Shown: positions 62,213-64,000 of the stretch, piece after piece
How positions within the stretch are numbered: the stretch's first letter is position 1
How the letters are laid out: every line of letters starts with the position of its first letter
Assembly: GCF_002240415.1 (NCBI RefSeq)
Contig: NZ_CP020028.1
Coordinates: 4,427,501-4,491,500 of the forward strand
DNA length: 64,000 nucleotides
From: Paenibacillus kribbensis
GTDB lineage: Bacteria; Bacillota; Bacilli; Paenibacillales; Paenibacillaceae
Direction: 5' to 3'
Position numbers and translations under genes: made by a program
The notes under the pieces: model-generated
Told to the model about the DNA's origin: nothing
The model's database searches: none
What the model saw: only the letters and a program-made list of their open reading frames with translations

Positions 62213-63742
62213 TTAGCGCACCAGATCAAAGCTGTGATCCGGAGCCTGCTCCTCCATGACATCCAGTACGGTATTTACGAATTGGGTAAGCAGATTCAGC
62301 GCACCCTGGTAGCCGATAATCGGATAACGATGCATATGATGCCTGTCGAAGATCGGGAAGCCCACACGGAGCAAAGGAATTTTCGCCTCTTTGGCCGCAA
62401 ACTTCAGATGGGAGCTGCCAATAGCCAGGTCCACCGGGTCCTCGAACAGCAGCGAACGCATATGCCACAAATCCTGGCCGCAATGCACCGTTGCTTCTGC
62501 ACCGTAGGGGCTGGACTTCAGCAGAAGCTCTGCTTCCTTCTCAAATTTCCGGTCCCCATTGGAGCAGACAATATGCACCGGCTCCATGCCCAGCTCCAGA
62601 CAAAAGCCAATCAGGCCGATGAGCATATCCGGGTCTCCCGCCATAGCCACGCGTTTGCCGTGCAGATATGCATGCGAATCCATCATGGCATCCAGAATTC
62701 GGGCGCGCTCCTGCTTTAATGCCTCGGGAATTTCTCTTCCGGACAGACGGCTGATCTCTTCAAGCAAGCGATCTGTAGCGTGGATGCCCAGCGGCGTGGA
62801 GACAGAGGATACCTGCTGCCCCCAGGTTCGCTTCATATAACCTAATGTTTTGCGAAGAGAGTGCTGTTGAATCGCCAACGTACCAGCAGCATCTGCAGCC
62901 TTGGGCACATCCTCAAGCGGCGTTCCCCCATAATAGTAGCTGTACTCTCCGGTAGCGCCTGAATCAAAATTGCTGCTGTGGTCACCCAGAATGGTATACG
63001 GTACACCAAACAATCCCAGTATGCGCCGCATTTCTGCAAAATTGCCCGTATACCCGTCAAACCCGAGCAGTACATTCAGCTTCAATTCGTGTCCAGGCTG
63101 CGGCGTCCGGCCTGACTTGTTATACAGGGTCTCCAGCACAGAGCGCAGCATGGCATCATAGCCTGTAATATGTGAACCGGAGAAGCTGGGGGTATTGGCA
63201 AAAGGAACCGGCATATCCTCGGGAAGGGCTCCCTCCTGACGGGCATTGGCCAGGAAGGCAGACAGATCATCCCCGATCACCTCTGCCATACAGGTCGTGC
63301 ATACCGCAATCATCTGCGGCTGATACAAGGCAATGCAGTTCTCCATCCCGTCAATCAGGTTGCGCATGCCGCCGAATACGGCGGCATCCTCGGTCATCGA
63401 GGTGGATACGGCAGGAACAGGCTCCTTGAAGTGGCGGGCAAGATGGCTGCGGAAATAGGCCGTACAGCCCTGTGAGCCATGAATGAACGGGAGTGTTTTC
63501 TCGAAGCCCAGCGCAGCCATGACCGCTCCCAGCGGCTGACAAGCCTTGGCCGGATTCACGACTACAGCTGTACGAGCAAAATTCTTGTCCTTGTATTCCT
63601 TGGTCTTGGTGTACTCCAGGGTGGAAGTAACCTCCTCAGGCGAGCAAGGGGCTTCGAAGGCTCGTTTCCCCTCACGCTGGCGCACATACTTTTCCTGCCG
63701 AAACAGCTGATTGTGATCGACAATATTCAGGCGCTCGCTCAT
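62213..63742 (-). CDS. nifK: Nitrogenase MoFe protein beta subunit NifK
   Basis: The 509-residue beta chain of dinitrogenase carries the P-cluster ligand Cys residues in [35 protein letters not shown] and [29 protein letters not shown] is a further conserved block. With NifD it forms the alpha2-beta2 component that reduces dinitrogen. The ATG at 63742 overlaps the nifD stop as ATGA and has GGAGG seven bases upstream; the longest frame (63784) starts inside nifD. Confidence 0.97.
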   Translation of the reverse strand: MSERLNIVDHNQLFRQEKYVRQREGKRAFEAPCSPEEVTSTLEYTKTKEYKDKNFARTAVVVNPAKACQPLGAVMAALGFEKTLPFIHGSQGCTAYFRSHLARHFKEPVPAVSTSMTEDAAVFGGMRNLIDGMENCIALYQPQMIAVCTTCMAEVIGDDLSAFLANARQEGALPEDMPVPFANTPSFSGSHITGYDAMLRSVLETLYNKSGRTPQPGHELKLNVLLGFDGYTGNFAEMRRILGLFGVPYTILGDHSSNFDSGATGEYSYYYGGTPLEDVPKAADAAGTLAIQQHSLRKTLGYMKRTWGQQVSSVSTPLGIHATDRLLEEISRLSGREIPEALKQERARILDAMMDSHAYLHGKRVAMAGDPDMLIGLIGFCLELGMEPVHIVCSNGDRKFEKEAELLLKSSPYGAEATVHCGQDLWHMRSLLFEDPVDLAIGSSHLKFAAKEAKIPLLRVGFPIFDRHHMHRYPIIGYQGALNLLTQFVNTVLDVMEEQAPDHSFDLVR

Positions 63743-64000
63743 ACCGACACCTCCACAGTCTGCCGGGACGGCAGCAGGCTCCATACTGGGCTGTTGATGG
63801 TCATATCCATATCACGTGCAAAAATCTTGAAGCCGTCAAAGCCATGATAAGGCCCGCTGTAATCCCAGGAGTGCATTTGACGGAAGGGAATGCCCATTTT
63901 GTGATACACATATTTCTCTTTGACTCCGGCACCCATCAGGTCAATATTCAGCCGCTGGGCCAATTCCTCCAGCTCATAGGCCGTTGGATCATCGTACAGA
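63739..64000 (-). CDS. nifD: Nitrogenase MoFe protein alpha subunit NifD, C-terminal part
   Basis: Only the last ~86 codons lie in the window; the gene continues past the right edge. The segment includes [20 protein letters not shown], with the His that ligates molybdenum in the FeMo cofactor (His442 in Azotobacter numbering), and the conserved [17 protein letters not shown]. It ends at a TGA overlapping the nifK ATG. nifH and nifB would be expected upstream, beyond the window, in the Paenibacillus nifBHDKENX-hesA-nifV order. Confidence 0.96.
   Translation of the reverse strand, partial: LYDDPTAYELEELAQRLNIDLMGAGVKEKYVYHKMGIPFRQMHSWDYSGPYHGFDGFKIFARDMDMTINSPVWSLLPSRQTVEVSV

Overview
The window looks like chromosome from a nitrogen-fixing, cellulolytic Paenibacillus of the P. 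polymyxa type. The evidence is a compact minus-strand nif cluster (nifD-K-E-N-X-hesA-nifV, entering from the right edge), a secreted GH6 cellulase with FN3 and CBM3 modules, Bacillus-type regulators and transporters, strong Gram-positive ribosome binding sites, frequent GTG/TTG starts and cre-like sites. No rRNA, tRNA or CRISPR array was recognised. Species-level placement is inference.

Layout. 0-17 kb: ordinary chromosomal genes, mostly minus strand (TIM-barrel-like protein, membrane protein, MCP, SGNH hydrolase, Fe-S nuclease, galactokinase-like kinase, copper-amine-oxidase-N lipoprotein), an adeR/ald pair, a Mug-type DNA glycosylase, an aldo/keto reductase, a beta-propeller lipoprotein and a membrane-tethered PstS-like protein. 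17.4-25.5 kb: a broken methyltransferase, a YtrA-like GntR/ABC operon with a near-perfect operator, a multi-PAS histidine kinase and a nucleoside hydrolase. 25.6-35.8 kb: carbohydrate use, with the GH6 cellulase, a GH4 alpha-galactosidase, and a three-component sugar sensor (membrane-anchored binding protein, YesM/LytS kinase, AraC response regulator) followed by an MFS sugar porter.

35.8-45.1 kb is the accessory highlight: a minus-strand contractile-injection-type effector island. In transcription order it holds a DcrB-like protein, a VgrG-like spike, a PAAR-like DUF4280 protein, a 1065-residue VgrG-toxin fusion with an ATGA-coupled immunity gene, then a trail of displaced toxin pieces. These are a toxin module split by one in-frame stop plus its presumed immunity gene, the last ~30 codons of a third toxin plus an Imm8-like immunity gene, and a frameshifted fragment of a spike gene. 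Remnants of a rep gene and an XRE regulator are embedded. No sheath, tube or baseplate gene is in the window.

45.5-57 kb: an AraC regulator, then a C4-dicarboxylate module (malic enzyme, DctR/DctS-like two-component system, DctB-like binding protein, DctP-like symporter) resembling the B. subtilis dct locus; an IS1182-type transposase remnant; and a heterodimeric ABC exporter. 57.1-64 kb: the nif operon, whose genes overlap one another (often ATGA) and which ends in a nested hairpin terminator. In this kind of cluster nifH and nifB are expected just beyond the right edge.

Start codons were chosen by ribosome binding site and family N-termini, and are often internal to the longest open frame. 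All functional names come from reading motifs by eye; no database search was run.
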